DNA from: Amoebidium appalachense
Lineage: Eukaryota; Ichthyosporea
Direction of reading: 5' to 3'
Assembly (NCBI GenBank): GCA_963693365.1
Contig: CAVNZM010000001.1
Span: 9,114,001 to 9,178,000, forward strand
Length of the DNA stretch: 64,000 nucleotides
The notes beneath the pieces were generated by a model. The model had not been told where the DNA came from. It did no database searches and worked only from the letters and a program-made list of their open reading frames with translations. Both the position numbers and the translations under genes were made by a program. Shown here in pieces: positions 63,681-64,000 of this stretch (position 1 is the first letter of the stretch; the number at the start of each line of letters is the position of its first letter).

Positions 63681-64000
63681 TGAATTCGCTTACTCGGCTA
63701 TGCGAAGCCAATCAGCGAACACTACGTCATTTTTAACCAAATATGTTTATTCAAGAAATCAAGATAATGATCTGATTGGTGTTGCCCTGAAGTTTGGCGC
63801 TGGAGTTTCGGGTCGGATTGGTTCCACTTAGTAGGAAACTTTTTTCTTCCGGCAGAAAGTTTTTGCAAATCGCAGGTTGCTGTTTTAATAATATGAGTAA
63901 TCGGCAGAGACTTTGTTCACCCTTTTAACCCGCGTGTACAGAGGTGCTACACTAATAGCGCGAAGGTCGATTCGCAAAGACTTAGACGGATTCAGTCGGA
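62497..64000. other. Region upstream of the recognised CPT1 exons
   Basis: The missing CPT1 N-terminal coding exon(s) should lie here or beyond the window. No exon could be supported. It holds G tracts (62565-62585, 63048-63084, 63583-63678). 63270-64000 is ordinary DNA with several CCAAT boxes: GATTGGCTAAA (63388), CCTATTGGGAG (63413), CCAATAGGAAC (63430), GCCAATCAGCG (63707), TGATTGGTG (63772) and GATTGGTTCC (63817). A promoter near the right end is plausible. A 271-codon plus-strand frame from 63016 is mostly poly-Gly flanks and matches no family. Confidence 0.55.

Noticed and set aside
63016-63831. 271-codon plus-strand open frame
   Set aside because: It begins and ends in poly-Gly from G tracts, and the middle matches no family and overlaps likely promoter DNA.

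Overview
The window is nuclear DNA of a eukaryote. Every recognisable gene except one is split by spliceosomal introns, mostly GT-AG with three GC-AG, and the exon phases join exactly across genes of up to 21 exons. The mix of families points to a unicellular opisthokont, most likely a holozoan protist such as an ichthyosporean or similar lineage: a casein kinase I of the delta/epsilon type, a VDAC, a CPT1-type carnitine acyltransferase and a protein with two Tondu (VGLL4/Tgi-like) motifs all look animal-like, while an NMA111/DEG7-type protease and a DUF4436 protein are typical of fungi and protists and not of animals. The species assignment is inference. Between exons the DNA is saturated with homopolymeric G/C tracts, (CA/GT)n, GA tracts and short local tandem duplications.

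Layout. 1-500: poly-G and minisatellite. 823-2375 (+): last three exons of an NMA111/DEG7-like PDZ serine protease. 2376-8495: intergenic, including about 1.4 kb of CA-rich satellite. 8496-15250 (+): complete eight-exon casein kinase I, 423 aa. 15251-21792: intergenic, with a GCAGAAT-palindrome-rich block at 17.7-18.5 kb. 21793-22344 (-): small protein with two Tondu motifs. 23853-26802 (+): a damaged DUF4436 membrane-protein gene. 28.3-28.6 kb: 104-bp tandem repeat. 29387-32302 (-): complete five-exon VDAC, 277 aa. 36370-44253 (-): six-exon transposase-like gene of about 1,544 codons with a DUF6729-like zinc domain, DDE-like residues and an embedded DEDDy 3'-5' exonuclease, broken in frame only at two homopolymers. 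46920-62496 (-): CPT1-like carnitine acyltransferase, 21 exons giving 713 aa, with its amino-terminal exon(s) not found. 62497-64000: upstream region with several CCAAT boxes.

Functionally the genes do not form an operon-like set, as expected for a eukaryote. VDAC and CPT1 both act at the mitochondrial outer membrane, in metabolite flux and fatty-acid entry, and lie on the same strand flanking the transposon-like gene. CK1 and the Tondu protein both belong to signalling families connected with Hippo/TEAD or circadian/Wnt control in animals, but no link between them can be read from this sequence.

The most striking non-gene signals are: introns that carry, on the sense strand, a C-tract within about 30 nt of the 5' splice site and often a CA tract ending in the 3' splice site; local tandem duplications that copy intron-exon junctions into the neighbouring intron (CK1, CPT1); and the exonuclease-in-transposase architecture.
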